Below, in pieces: positions 48,921 to 58,161 of a stretch of 64,000 bases of DNA. Source of the DNA: Arthrobacter sp. AFG20. GTDB taxonomy: Bacteria; Actinomycetota; Actinomycetes; Actinomycetales; Micrococcaceae. Positions within the stretch are counted from its first letter, which is position 1, and each line of letters begins with the position of its first letter. The notes beneath the pieces are model-generated. The model made no database searches and was not told the DNA's origin. It worked only from the letters and a program-made list of their open reading frames with translations. The stretch lies in the NCBI RefSeq assembly GCF_002892795.1, contig NZ_PJMC01000010.1:122631-186630 (forward strand), written 5' to 3'. A program made the translations under genes and the position numbers.

Positions 48921-50000
48921 TCAGCTGCGCGTCAGATCGTCGACGTAGACCACGCCTGCTGCGATCCTGCGCGCTGTGCGTGTCACACCGACCGATGCCA
49001 CTCCATCCTTATCATCGAGGAGCGACTCGACCTCGACGACGCCCTTCGGGTGCCGGATCCGGATTGATGCGCCTGATACTGCCGCGTGAGAGTGCACGAG
49101 CGTGCCGTGAAGCCGCGCTGCGGCCGCGATACACATCGCCGCGGTCATCGGCAGCGCCCGATGAGGGCGACCCATCGAGAACGACCGAGCCAGGAGATCG
49201 ACATCATCCGCCCCTGGTCCGACCATCGCTATCCGCGGCCATGTAGGTCCAGGGCCGCCATCCGCGTGCAGTCCTGATTCCTCCAATAGATGTGCTGCTG
49301 CGTTGCGGATGCGCTCCACCTTTTCGACCAGCGCGATATCGCCGTCGATCTCGTCGACTGCGAGCTTCCCCCCGAGGACTGCCATATCGACCAGCACGTA
49401 GGGATGGGTCACCGCTACGATCGAGCACGGGATGTGTTCACCGTCGACGACGAGCGCGTCCATGGCCCGCCCCGTGGGCAGCGCTCGTCCCGAGATCGCC
49501 GGATCGAGATAGCGTGTCGTGATGGGCGATCCCGATCCGGGGACGCCGGGGACAATCTGCTCCCCCTTAACCGCCGCGCGCCCGTTGCTCGTGAAGAGTT
49601 CGGCCTCGATCGAGACGTCCGTGTTCTCGTTGAAGAGTGGCACCTGCATCCGCCCCCCGGTGATTGGGACGAGACCCTCGTCGATCGCGAATGGCGCAAC
49701 CGCTGTGGTGAGGTTCCCGCAGTTCCCGCTCCAGTCCACCACGGCGCGCTCCACTCCCACCTGCGCGAAGCGATAGTGGATCTCGTTTCCGACGGCACGG
49801 ACGATCACGACCTTGGATGTGCTCGAGTACGTTCCCCCAAGCCCGTCGATCTGCATCGGATCGGGGCTCCCCATGATCGAGAGCAGCAGATCGTCCAGGC
49901 AGCCCGCGTACGGCGCCACATCCGCGGCATGCAGAAATACGCCTTTGCTCGTCCCTCCCCTCATGAGCACGAATGGAATGCCGAACGAATCCTGAATCAC
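48921..50000 (-). CDS. PrpF-family isomerase (aconitate/methylitaconate/oxalomesaconate type)
   Basis: A 359-residue protein of the PrpF family, which shifts double bonds or protons in tricarboxylates such as aconitate, 2-methylaconitate and 4-oxalomesaconate. Family marks are LMRGGTSKGVF at the start, DPMQIDGLGGTYSSTSKV, and the catalytic cysteine in DWSGNCGNLTTAVAPFAI. The substrate cannot be read from sequence. Lack of acnD next door argues against methylcitrate use, and the TcuA-like neighbours suggest an aconitate-like acid. GTG 50000 follows AGGAGG. It is the most distal gene of the leftward arm, 127 bases past the cytochrome gene. Confidence 0.85.
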   Translation of the reverse strand: MIQDSFGIPFVLMRGGTSKGVFLHAADVAPYAGCLDDLLLSIMGSPDPMQIDGLGGTYSSTSKVVIVRAVGNEIHYRFAQVGVERAVVDWSGNCGNLTTAVAPFAIDEGLVPITGGRMQVPLFNENTDVSIEAELFTSNGRAAVKGEQIVPGVPGSGSPITTRYLDPAISGRALPTGRAMDALVVDGEHIPCSIVAVTHPYVLVDMAVLGGKLAVDEIDGDIALVEKVERIRNAAAHLLEESGLHADGGPGPTWPRIAMVGPGADDVDLLARSFSMGRPHRALPMTAAMCIAAAARLHGTLVHSHAAVSGASIRIRHPKGVVEVESLLDDKDGVASVGVTRTARRIAAGVVYVDDLTRS

Positions 50001-50031
50001 GTTTTCCTCCTGTGGTTTGCATCGTCGCGAC

Positions 50032-50098
50032 GGTGCCTAGCCGTTGCATCTGTGAACTGTCAACATTTGCTGTTACATTTCCGGAATCGCTAGGCACC
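50032..50098 (-). promoter_or_regulatory. Inverted repeat and promoter before the PrpF-like gene
   Basis: GGTGCCTAGC (50032-50041) and GCTAGGCACC (50089-50098) form a perfect 10-base inverted repeat with a 47-base spacer. A minus-strand TTGACA (-35-like) lies inside, at about 50058-50063. This could give the isomerase its own promoter and operator. Confidence 0.45.
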
Positions 50099-50127
50099 AT
50101 CGCGATGAATGCTCGGCAAGGCGCCGT

Positions 50128-51549
50128 TCATCCCCGACTGACCTTGCCGAACAATCGTGCGATGGGGACGAGCACGACGGGGCGCGCCGCGATCCAGCCT
50201 GAGGCGATGACGACGAGGGATGCCGCGAAGATCCAGAACCCGTCCCAGCTCACGGCATCCTGGCCCGCGTACATGTGGTTGAGGTTGCGAAGCATGCCCG
50301 TCGCGAACACCAGTGCGACGTGCATGACGATGAACACGACGAAGTAGATCATGACGGGGAAGTGCACCGCGCGCGCCCACTCGATCGGGTAGGCCCTGCT
50401 GAGGCGTGTGGCCTTCTTCGGCCAGACGTGGCTCATTCGCACGCCGCTCGCGATCGCGAGCGGCGCCGCTAGGAACACGGTAGCGAAGTACGCAAGCTGC
50501 TGCAGGCTGTTGTAATTCACCCAGCCGTTCTCAGTGGGCCAGTCCAGCGCCATGTACTGCAGGCCGGCGCTGACAGCGTTCGGGATAACGGTCCACGATG
50601 TGGGGACAATCTTCATCCATTGCCCTGTGACGAACAGCAGTACGATGAAGACGATGCCATTGAGGATCCAGAGGATGTCGAGCGCCTGGTGGAACCACAG
50701 GCTCATGCTGATCTTGCGGTCGCTGTTGTTGCGCGGCGACCAGAGGAGGGCGGGCCGCTTTTCCGTGCGCACTCCTAGACCCGACCGGATGATCAGCACC
50801 ATCAGGAACACCGTGAAGAAGTGCTGCCAGCCAAGCCACGTCGGCACCCCGGCTGGCGCGCCAACTGGAAGCTCGTACTCGCCGGGATAGGTGGCGAGGA
50901 AGTCCTGCATGAATTTAGCGCTCAGGAACCAGCGCGTGAGCGCCACGACCATTCCTGCGGCCACCATCAGCCCGACACCGCTCATAACGGCGCGTGCCCA
51001 CCGACCTCGCGAGAACCGGCCGTCTCGATTCGGCGGCGGCGTGGGCTGCGCAGCGATCTCCGGTTGCTCCGTGCGGGTGGACGGGAGAAGCGGGTGGGGA
51101 GCGGGATCGACGGAAGTCGCGGCCGGTGTGGTCGGGGCTGCCACGGGAGCGGCTACGGCTTGGCTGGCCGCTGTTGTTGCCGCGCGCGGCAGGCCCATCC
51201 GCCGCGCCGGTACAGCGGCTGCCGTCTCCTCCACGTCGCCGTGGATGCCCGCCGCGGCAGGGTGGGCGGCGAAAGCCGCGGGCCAAGGTTCGCCACCGGC
51301 GACCCGCGGCAGACCTTGGCGCGGCGACCTGGGTGCGGTTCCGGCGTCGTTCCACGCTTCGGCTCGCACCGAAGCCGGGGCGGATACCGCAGCCGGGGTA
51401 GGATCCACAACCACGGCCAGATCAGGGAAGATCGGATCCGCGATCACGGGACCTGCGGCATCTGTTACAGCCGCGACGACGGCAGGCCAGGAATCTCCTC
51501 CGGGAATGCGCGGCAGTCCTCGACGAAAGGATCGGGGTTGGGTTGCCAC
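50128..51549 (-). CDS. Membrane cytochrome b-type protein with GLPR-repeat N-terminus
   Basis: A 473-residue protein. The last 290 residues hold about five helices with paired histidines suited to heme b (WQHFFTVFLMVLIIRSGLGV, LWFHQALDILWILNGIVFIV, AVHFPVMIYFVVFIVMHVAL), like formate-dehydrogenase or hydrogenase cytochrome b. The first 185 residues are Ala/Pro-rich and carry three copies of a GLPR motif (about 11, 79 and 119; the first two extend to GGxxWPA). It lies 5 bases after etfA. It probably passes electrons from ETF to the quinone pool, a job done by TcuB in known tricarballylate systems. Confidence 0.8.
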   Translation of the reverse strand: MATQPRSFRRGLPRIPGGDSWPAVVAAVTDAAGPVIADPIFPDLAVVVDPTPAAVSAPASVRAEAWNDAGTAPRSPRQGLPRVAGGEPWPAAFAAHPAAAGIHGDVEETAAAVPARRMGLPRAATTAASQAVAAPVAAPTTPAATSVDPAPHPLLPSTRTEQPEIAAQPTPPPNRDGRFSRGRWARAVMSGVGLMVAAGMVVALTRWFLSAKFMQDFLATYPGEYELPVGAPAGVPTWLGWQHFFTVFLMVLIIRSGLGVRTEKRPALLWSPRNNSDRKISMSLWFHQALDILWILNGIVFIVLLFVTGQWMKIVPTSWTVIPNAVSAGLQYMALDWPTENGWVNYNSLQQLAYFATVFLAAPLAIASGVRMSHVWPKKATRLSRAYPIEWARAVHFPVMIYFVVFIVMHVALVFATGMLRNLNHMYAGQDAVSWDGFWIFAASLVVIASGWIAARPVVLVPIARLFGKVSRG

Positions 51550-51554
51550 GGCAG

Positions 51555-52529
51555 TCAGACCTTCTTCGCTTCGAGTGCAGAAATTAGTTGAGGCATGATC
51601 TCGAACAGGTCCCCGACCACCCCGAAGTCGGCGATCTCGAAGATCGCGGCATCCGGATCTTTATTGATAGCGACAATTGTCTTGGCAGTCTGCATGCCGG
51701 CCCTGTGCTGGATCGCGCCGGAGATACCTACCGCGATGTACAGTTGCGGCGACACCGATACGCCGGTTTGCCCGACCTGGTATGAAGACGGCACGTAGCC
51801 CGCGTCCACTGCCGCGCGCGATGCGCCGACGGCCGCGCCGAGCACGTCTGCGAGCTGCTCGACGAGCGTGAATTTCTCGGCCGATCCGAGCCCCAGGCCT
51901 CCCGAAACCACTTTCGTGGCACCGCGCAACTCGGGGCGCGAAGAGACGACGACGGTTTCTTCCAGCGATTCTACGGATGCCGCCGGCTTTCCAGAGTCGC
52001 GCACCTCGAGCTCATGCACGACAGGAGTGCGGGCCTGCGCGCGATCTTCGACCGCGCCCTGACGGATCGTGATCACGGGTGCGCCCCACGTCACTGCGGA
52101 GTCGACGCTGTAAGCACCGCCGTACACGGAGTGATGTGCTACCACGCCCTCCTGGTCCCGCGATACGGCGACGGCATCCGCCGCAAGACCAGATCGCGTC
52201 CGCGCGGCGAACCGGGCCGCGACCTCACGTCCCTCGACGGAGTTTGACACGAGCACGGCGTGCGGGCGCACGCGATCCGCCGCAGCCGTGAGCGCGTCCA
52301 CGTGTGACGCCGCCACGAGGGCTGCGTCACCCGGCGCCGTCAGCACCACGGCTGCGCCCAGATCCGCCGCCTGCGATGCGAGGGATGCGGCATCTGTCGC
52401 CACGATCACTGCGACCGGCGTGCCGATCTGCGCCGCGGCCCCCAACAGTCCTGCCGACGACTTAGCAAGACCCCCCGAGGGGTCGACATCCACTAGCACT
52501 AGGATCGGGTCTTCCGTAAATTCCGACAT
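51555..52529 (-). CDS. etfA: Electron-transfer flavoprotein alpha subunit
   Basis: A 324-residue FAD-binding subunit. The C-terminal signature [40 protein letters not shown] is complete, and [10 protein letters not shown] precedes it. The N-terminal domain is the usual ETF fold. It accepts electrons from flavin dehydrogenases, here presumably the TcuA-like enzymes of the cluster. It is 11 bases after etfB and 5 before the cytochrome gene, so a single electron-transfer unit is likely. Confidence 0.95.
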   Translation of the reverse strand: MSEFTEDPILVLVDVDPSGGLAKSSAGLLGAAAQIGTPVAVIVATDAASLASQAADLGAAVVLTAPGDAALVAASHVDALTAAADRVRPHAVLVSNSVEGREVAARFAARTRSGLAADAVAVSRDQEGVVAHHSVYGGAYSVDSAVTWGAPVITIRQGAVEDRAQARTPVVHELEVRDSGKPAASVESLEETVVVSSRPELRGATKVVSGGLGLGSAEKFTLVEQLADVLGAAVGASRAAVDAGYVPSSYQVGQTGVSVSPQLYIAVGISGAIQHRAGMQTAKTIVAINKDPDAAIFEIADFGVVGDLFEIMPQLISALEAKKV

Positions 52530-52540
52530 TTAGCCCTCTC

Positions 52541-53317
52541 TTACACGAACCGGTTCTGGATCAGGAATTCCGCGAGACGCTCGCCCGCGTTACCCTCATC
52601 AGTGATCTTCAAGCCCGCCGCGCGCGGCGCCGTCTCGCTTAACCCGATGACGATCGACCGAGAGGCGGAATGGTCCTCCGCATCGATAGAGAGATCCGCG
52701 AGCGAAAGCGTCTCAAGGGGTTTCCTTTTGGCGGCCATGATGCCCTTGAAGTTCGGGAGCCGCGCATCAGGCAGCGCTTCGGTGATGGAGATGACGGCCG
52801 GCAGCGTCGCCGACACCGCCATCGTCGCGCCATCCAGTGAGCGGACGCCGGAAACCTTTCCGGGATTGATCTCGACGTCGCTCAACGCCGTGGCGCTCGG
52901 CACGCCCAGCAGCTCCGCGATCATCGCCGGGATCACGCCTCCCGATCCATCGGTCGAGAGGTTGCCCGCGATCACGAGGTCGAACCCGGTCCGTTGCAAT
53001 GCGGCGGCGAGTACTTCGGCCGTGAGGCCGAGATCCGCGCCCAGGAGCCGCTCGTCGGCGACCTGCACTGCTGATCCCGCACCCATCGCCAACGCCTTGC
53101 GTAGGGTCGCCTGCGCGGTCGCTGGAGCCATCGACAGCACGACGACCTCCGCGTCCGGATTCTTGTCAACGTGACTCAGCGCGAGCTCCAAAGCACGCTC
53201 ACCAATCTCGTCGATCACCGCGTCGCTCGCAGCACGATTCGCGAGACCTGTCTCCAGGCTCAGCTTGCGGTCTCCGTAGGTATCGGGGACCTCTTTAACT
53301 AAGACAACGATCTTCAT
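52541..53317 (-). CDS. etfB: Electron-transfer flavoprotein beta subunit
   Basis: A 258-residue beta subunit (MKIVVLVKEVPDTYGDRKLS start, DEIGERALELALSHVDKNPD, IAGNLSTDGSGGVIPAMIAE). It binds AMP and forms a dimer with EtfA. The LPAVISITEALPDARLPNFK segment is the conserved beta signature. It lies 78 bases after the TcuA-like dehydrogenase gene and belongs to the same leftward operon. Confidence 0.95.
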   Translation of the reverse strand: MKIVVLVKEVPDTYGDRKLSLETGLANRAASDAVIDEIGERALELALSHVDKNPDAEVVVLSMAPATAQATLRKALAMGAGSAVQVADERLLGADLGLTAEVLAAALQRTGFDLVIAGNLSTDGSGGVIPAMIAELLGVPSATALSDVEINPGKVSGVRSLDGATMAVSATLPAVISITEALPDARLPNFKGIMAAKRKPLETLSLADLSIDAEDHSASRSIVIGLSETAPRAAGLKITDEGNAGERLAEFLIQNRFV

Positions 53318-53395
53318 CGGACTCCTCTCTTCCGTCTACGCCTCCCCATGGGCACGGGAGTATGGATCGCCTCCCGTGCCCTGATTCGAGGGGGC

Positions 53396-54847
53396 CTACA
53401 ACACCCCGGCTGCTGCAGCGCCGGCACGTCCGCCGAACACGACGTTTCGCGTCATTCCGGTGCACGACGGGTAATTGTGGAAGAAGAGGCCGAGGATGTC
53501 GCCGGTGGCGAACAGTCCCTTCATCGGCTGCCCCGACTGATTCAGCACCTGAGAGTCACGGTTGACTGCCAGGCCGCCGAACGTGAAAGTAATGCCTGCG
53601 GTGACCCGATAGGCGAGGAAGGGTCCCTCTTCGATGGTCAGACACCAGTTTGACTTGTTGGGCGTGAGACCGTGAGTGCGTCGGCCGTCGTCCTTCGTCG
53701 CGTCGAACGGGACGCTCTGGTCGATCGCGGAGTTGAACTCGTCGACCGTCGTCGTGAGTGCGGCAGGGTCGAGGCCGAGCTTCTCAGCGAGTTCGGGGAT
53801 GCTGTCGGCGACGATCGGCGTCGCCTGCGCGTACTCGACTGGGAAATATTCGACGGACTTTTGGTCGTAGATCTGGAACGCATAGCCGCCGTTCTCCCGG
53901 AGCACGGCCCAGCCGGTCTTCGCGTAGGTGTAGGTGCGGTGCGCCTCGGCCTCGTCGAAGAAGCGCTTGGCCTCGGCGTTGACCGTGATGCCGAAGGGGT
54001 AGGCGTACCGGTTGACGGAGTCGTCGATTTCCGCCGGGGGCGTGTCAAGATCGACAGGGCTGGCGTGTGCCCCCTGCCACTGACCGGCAGTCTTCGCACC
54101 GAGATCGATCGCCATCTGCAGGACCTCGCCAGTGTTGTGGCGGCTGCCCCGAACCTTCATCAGGTCGGCGTTCTGCTCGAGGTATCGACCACGTCGCTCG
54201 GCGCTCGCTTGGAACCCGCCGCTCGCCAGGATGACTGAGTCGCACTCGACTTCATAGCGTCCCTGAGGTCCGTCAACCTGCACGCCGTGGACGCCGCGGT
54301 AGTCACCAAGCAGACCAGTCACGGAGGACTCGGTTCGGAAATCGATGCCCATGCCTTCGGCGATCTTGATCCAGCGCTCGACAAGGCCGAGGCCGCCGTC
54401 GACCGGGCAGACCGCCGTGCCGGGATCGTAGTGGGTGTAGTCACCCATGTCGACCGGGTTGCGGAAGCGCCATTTGTGCCCGAGGCTAGTCATCCAGGCG
54501 ATTGCATCACGAGAATCGTCCGCTAGGACTTCGGCCAGTTCGCTGTCAATCCGCCCACGCGTGACCCGATTGAGGTCAGCGATGAACTTCTCCTTCGTGT
54601 ACGGAGCGACTCGCGCCCGTGCGTGCTCCGCCCGCTCGTGTTCCGGGATGAGTTGCATCAACTCGTCGGTTCCGTCGTGAACGAAACGGAATCCCATGAG
54701 CGAGTAGCGGCAGTTGCCGCCAACTAGGTCACGAGTCGCCTTTTCGAGGACGAGAACCTTCTCCGCGCCAGCCTCCTTCGCGGCTGCCGCCGCTGCGAAG
54801 CCAGCGCTTGCCCCACCCACGACCACTACGTCGTATTTTTCGGTCAT
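53396..54847 (-). CDS. FAD-dependent dehydrogenase 1 (TcuA/fumarate-reductase flavoprotein family)
   Basis: A 483-residue soluble flavoprotein. The N-terminal GxGxxG-like motif DVVVVGGASAGFAAA and LEKATRDLVGGNCRYS bind FAD. The middle has VRGSRHNTGEVLQMAIDLGA and the end GLFATGDILGLFFHNYPSCT. These marks resemble tricarballylate dehydrogenase (TcuA) and related succinate-like oxidases. It would desaturate a carboxylate and hand electrons to EtfAB, encoded next. ATG 54847 follows GGAG seven bases upstream. Its partner paralogue is at 58162, sharing about a third or more of residues by eye. Confidence 0.88.
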   Translation of the reverse strand: MTEKYDVVVVGGASAGFAAAAAAKEAGAEKVLVLEKATRDLVGGNCRYSLMGFRFVHDGTDELMQLIPEHERAEHARARVAPYTKEKFIADLNRVTRGRIDSELAEVLADDSRDAIAWMTSLGHKWRFRNPVDMGDYTHYDPGTAVCPVDGGLGLVERWIKIAEGMGIDFRTESSVTGLLGDYRGVHGVQVDGPQGRYEVECDSVILASGGFQASAERRGRYLEQNADLMKVRGSRHNTGEVLQMAIDLGAKTAGQWQGAHASPVDLDTPPAEIDDSVNRYAYPFGITVNAEAKRFFDEAEAHRTYTYAKTGWAVLRENGGYAFQIYDQKSVEYFPVEYAQATPIVADSIPELAEKLGLDPAALTTTVDEFNSAIDQSVPFDATKDDGRRTHGLTPNKSNWCLTIEEGPFLAYRVTAGITFTFGGLAVNRDSQVLNQSGQPMKGLFATGDILGLFFHNYPSCTGMTRNVVFGGRAGAAAAGVL

Positions 54848-54970
54848 TGCTACTCCTAGCCTCTCCTGCGGTGCTACCGCCAATACACGGAGCGCATGCT
54901 CTGCCACAGGCTTTCCACCGTGTTGTGCCAACGCCACGTTGTGTGAACGATGGCAAAAGTGTATCGCATT

Positions 54971-54987
54971 CTGTCGGCTGCCGACAG
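54971..54987. promoter_or_regulatory. CTGTCGGC-T-GCCGACAG palindrome before dehydrogenase 1
   Basis: A perfect 8-base inverted repeat with a 1-base centre, 124-140 bases upstream of the leftward operon. Its CTGTCG/CGACAG halves match the palindrome before the rightward operon, suggesting a common GntR operator. Confidence 0.55.
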
Positions 54988-55401
54988 GCGACAGGCCAAG
55001 TTTGCCCCTAGTGTCCGCAATGGCGTCGTTGATTCGTTGCGAACGAGGACATGCCAGTGGACGCCGCGAAAAGGAACGCGTTCCGCCGGATACAAGGAAA
55101 CTAGCCTTAGAAGTTCACTTCTTCGCGGGTTGTATCTATTCCTGCCCAACTCGGCGATGCCTTCCACAAGGTCGTCATCGACGGGAACATCCGCGGGCCC
55201 GCCGACGGCGGGGGAGAGGCCGAGGGGCCCCGAGAATCCAAGCAGAGGACGGGCCGCATCCGTGCCTTCCCTCCAGCGGGTAACTCCGACAGGCTGCAGA
55301 GCTGCTATCCGGCGAGCGACTGTGCTCCCGGGACGGTGCGGCCAGCCCCCTTAACTAAACAAGCCTGGACGATGCCACGGTGAAAGGGCCGCCAGGGAAA
55401 G
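54988..55401. other. Non-coding gap between the two arms
   Basis: I see no gene in 414 bases. It holds upstream DNA of the leftward operon and leads into the transposase remnant. Confidence 0.5.
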
Positions 55402-55689
55402 CTACTGCCGCTTCAGGTAGCCGGTACGGATCAATTCCTGGACCACGTCCTCGACAAGTTTGACCAGCCGCCCGCTGCCGCGTCCCGCCATCCGACTGTC
55501 CTGTAGGAGGTCCGTCACATTGCCGGAACCGTGTCTGAACCGTTCAATAAGAACGTAAAACTGCCAGACGGATACACCCAGCTGCGTTGCAGCATCGGTG
55601 GCAGCCCTGCGGCCAACCAGATCTTGCCGGGCCAGAGGAGCAATCAGGGCAGCGTTGCGGACCGCGGGACCCCATCGCGCTGCGGACAA
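55402..55689 (-). pseudogene. N-terminal fragment of a TnsB/Mu-type transposase
   Basis: A 95-residue fragment: helix-turn-helix ATQLGVSVWQFYVLIERFRH, then GSGNVTDLLQDSRMAGRGSG and VEDVVQELIRTGYLKRQ. This corresponds to the N-terminal DNA-binding part of TnsB/Mu-like transposases, where the catalytic DDE core would follow. A stop cuts it off and no core is found, so it is a relic. It lies between the two arms of the catabolic regulon. Confidence 0.55.
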
Positions 55690-55892
55690 GGCAAGAGACC
55701 ATGCTCAATGATCGGCACGCCGTTGTCCGTCATGTCGTCACCGCTGGAGAGTTCCCCCGCCAGTGGGTGTGGGAGCGGTAATGTGGAGTCAGCTGACGAT
55801 CGTCGCAGTCACGGCCGTGTGGTCCGCTCCCGCGGCCATACGTGCTGCACGACTCAGAGATCGCTGTTCGATGGCGGAGAAGAGGACGAGCG

Positions 55893-56558
55893 ATGACCGA
55901 CCTGACACAATTCCGAACTCGTAAATTCTCGGATATCGCCAGCGACTTGATCCGCGAGGAAATCCTCTCCGGCAAGCTCGCTCCCGGGGATCGCATCAAC
56001 GAACTGGCACTGAGCGACCGTCTGCAGATCAGCCGCTCGCCGCTCCGTGAGGCCCTGCGCGACCTCAACGGAGAAGGACTCGTACGCATGGTGCCCGGTC
56101 GAGGAGCTTTCGTCGCCAGTCCCGACGCGGAGGGCGTCAACCACCTTGGCGAAGTACGGCTCGCCATCGAAATGCAGGTCGCCCGCCTCGCCGCGGAGCG
56201 AATCGACGATGCGGGGCGTGACCGGCTGAAGTCGGTCATGGACCAGCTCGAGAACGTCCTCTCCAATCCGGCCCGAAGCTACCCCCACCAGATCGACTTC
56301 CATCACGCGCTCGGGCAGCTCACGCAGAACCCGAAGCTGCTCCAGTACAGCGACGAGATCGAACGACAGCTCCGAGTGGCGCGCCTCGCCCGTGGAGCGG
56401 CCCCGGACCGTGCCCAGGAGGTGCTCCGAGAGCACCGCGCGGTGTTCGAAGCCGTCGTGACGGGCGACCCCGATGCCGCGGCGGAGCAGATGCGCCTCCA
56501 CATGATCCAAAGCACGCGGAGCATCGTCGCCATGATCCACGCGCACACTCTGGACTGA
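55893..56558 (+). CDS. GntR-family (FCD) regulator 2 of the catabolic regulon
   Basis: A 221-residue paralogue of the regulator at 48200: winged HTH (IASDLIREEILSGKLAPGDR, LQISRSPLREALRDLNGEGL) and an FCD domain with conserved histidines (HQIDFHHALGQLTQNPKLLQ, LREHRAVFEAVVTGD, LHMIQSTRSI). ATG 55893 has GAGAAGAGGA upstream and starts the fold. It heads the rightward arm. The 16-base palindrome at 56639 lies between it and the aldehyde dehydrogenase gene and is its likely target. Confidence 0.92.
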   Translation: MTDLTQFRTRKFSDIASDLIREEILSGKLAPGDRINELALSDRLQISRSPLREALRDLNGEGLVRMVPGRGAFVASPDAEGVNHLGEVRLAIEMQVARLAAERIDDAGRDRLKSVMDQLENVLSNPARSYPHQIDFHHALGQLTQNPKLLQYSDEIERQLRVARLARGAAPDRAQEVLREHRAVFEAVVTGDPDAAAEQMRLHMIQSTRSIVAMIHAHTLD

Positions 56559-56638
56559 GACGTATCCGCCGTCCCCCTGGCCTTCGACGCCGATCCCGTC
56601 GCCCTCTTGACCGATGATGTCGATGCGTCTAGCCTTGA

Positions 56639-56654
56639 AGTCTGTCGACAGACT
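56639..56654. promoter_or_regulatory. AGTCTGTCGACAGACT palindrome before the aldehyde dehydrogenase
   Basis: A perfect 16-base palindrome, 19 bases before the aldehyde-dehydrogenase start codon and downstream of the GntR gene. It fits a GntR operator and shares CTGTCG/CGACAG with the site at 54971. Confidence 0.7.
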
Positions 56655-56672
56655 ACACAGAAGGAAGGCATT

Positions 56673-58145
56673 GTGGCCTACTCCGCATCCATGATTATCG
56701 ACGGCTCGGCCGTCGGGTCCTCGTCCGGGGATACATTCGAATCCGTCAATCCCTTCGACTCCGAGGTCTGGGCCACTGTGCCCGCGGGCACCGCAACTGA
56801 TGTGGACGCCGCCGTCGGGGCCGCTCGAGCCGCCGCCAAGTCCTGGGGCCGCACGCCTGGCGTGGAGCGGGGCCGCCTGATGAGAGCGCTGGGCGAGGCG
56901 ATCCGTCGCGATGCCGAGCAGTTGGCGCAGTGGGAGAGCACGGACAACGGGAAGGTCATCCGCGAGACGCGCACGCAGATGCAGTTCCTGGCGCGCAACC
57001 TGGACTTCTTCGCCGGATCCGCGGACAAGCTGTTCGGATCCTCGATCCCGTTGGATAACCCCCGCATCCTCGATTACACGGTTCGCCGCCCCTACGGGGT
57101 CGCCGCTTTGATCACCGCGTGGAACAGCCCGCTCGCGCTGCTGGGCAACAAGCTGCCGCCTGCTCTCGCTGCTGGCAACACGGTCGTCATCAAACCATCC
57201 GAGCACGCATCCGTCACCACCACCGAACTCGGCCGGCTCGCGCTCGAGGTCGGATTCCCTCCTGGAGTCGTCAACGTCGTCACCGGCGACAGCGTCGTGG
57301 GCGAAGCGCTCACCAGCCATCCTGGCGTCGACAAGATCAGCTTCACGGGAGGCGGACCGGCCGGCAGGCGAGTCGCCGAGAACGCTGCAGCTCGCTTCGT
57401 GCCGGTGACCCTCGAACTCGGCGGCAAATCGCCCAACATCATCTTCGCCGACGCCGATCTCGAACGCGCCGTCGCGGGCGCGGTGTCGGGCATCTTCGCG
57501 GCTGCCGGCCAGACCTGCATCGCGGGCTCACGTTTGCTCGTCGAACGCCCGGTCTACGAGCAGGTGATCGACGCGGTCGCACAACGGGCGCGCGCGATCC
57601 GTCTCGGAGATCCTCGCGATCCCGCGACCCAGATGGGGCCCGTGGCGAACGAACCGCAGTTCGAGCGCATCGCCCGCCTGCTGGAATCGGCCGGGTCCGC
57701 CGGTCGCGTTGTCACCGGCGGTGGCGCGGCGCACGTGAGCGGTGCACCGAAGGGCTTCTTCGTCGAGCCCACCGTCATTGCCGACGTCGACCCGGCCAGC
57801 ACGATCGCACGGGAGGAAATTTTCGGGCCCGTGCTGAGCATCATGCCATTCGACAGCGACGACGAGGCGATCGAACGGGCCAACGACAGCGAGCAGGGAC
57901 TGGCGGGCGGCGTCTGGACCCGTGATCTCAATCGAGCACTGCGCATGGCCGACGAGCTCGAGGCCGGCGTGGTGTGGGTCAACACCTATCGCACATCGGC
58001 CGCGCAGGCGCCGTTCGGCGGCACGAAGCGAAGCGGCTACGGCCGTGAGCGCGGTATCGAGGCCCTCGACGACTACCTGTTTACGAAAAACATCATGATC
58101 GACACCTCCGACGAGGTTCGCGACCCCTTCATGATCCGCACCTGA
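56673..58145 (+). CDS. NAD(P)-dependent aldehyde dehydrogenase
   Basis: A 490-residue enzyme that oxidises an aldehyde to an acid or semialdehyde to diacid. Catalytic Cys282 is in AAGQTCIAGSRL and Glu248 in VTLELGGKSPN. Cofactor-binding marks ITAWNSPLALLGNKLPPALA and FTGGGPAGRRVAE, and IFGPVLSIMPF, are present. GTG 56673 has AAGGAAGG six bases upstream. The next gene starts 17 bases after the stop. The substrate is unknown; a semialdehyde made from the regulon's acid is plausible. Confidence 0.92.
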   Translation: MAYSASMIIDGSAVGSSSGDTFESVNPFDSEVWATVPAGTATDVDAAVGAARAAAKSWGRTPGVERGRLMRALGEAIRRDAEQLAQWESTDNGKVIRETRTQMQFLARNLDFFAGSADKLFGSSIPLDNPRILDYTVRRPYGVAALITAWNSPLALLGNKLPPALAAGNTVVIKPSEHASVTTTELGRLALEVGFPPGVVNVVTGDSVVGEALTSHPGVDKISFTGGGPAGRRVAENAAARFVPVTLELGGKSPNIIFADADLERAVAGAVSGIFAAAGQTCIAGSRLLVERPVYEQVIDAVAQRARAIRLGDPRDPATQMGPVANEPQFERIARLLESAGSAGRVVTGGGAAHVSGAPKGFFVEPTVIADVDPASTIAREEIFGPVLSIMPFDSDDEAIERANDSEQGLAGGVWTRDLNRALRMADELEAGVVWVNTYRTSAAQAPFGGTKRSGYGRERGIEALDDYLFTKNIMIDTSDEVRDPFMIRT

Positions 58146-58161
58146 GGAAAGGACCATCAGC

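Noticed and set aside
49290..50093. Plus-strand frame of 267 codons opposite the PrpF-like gene
   Set aside because: The PrpF family motifs are unmistakable on the other strand.
55854..57320. Minus-strand frame of 488 codons across GntR 2 and the aldehyde dehydrogenase
   Set aside because: It is an antisense shadow spanning two real genes.
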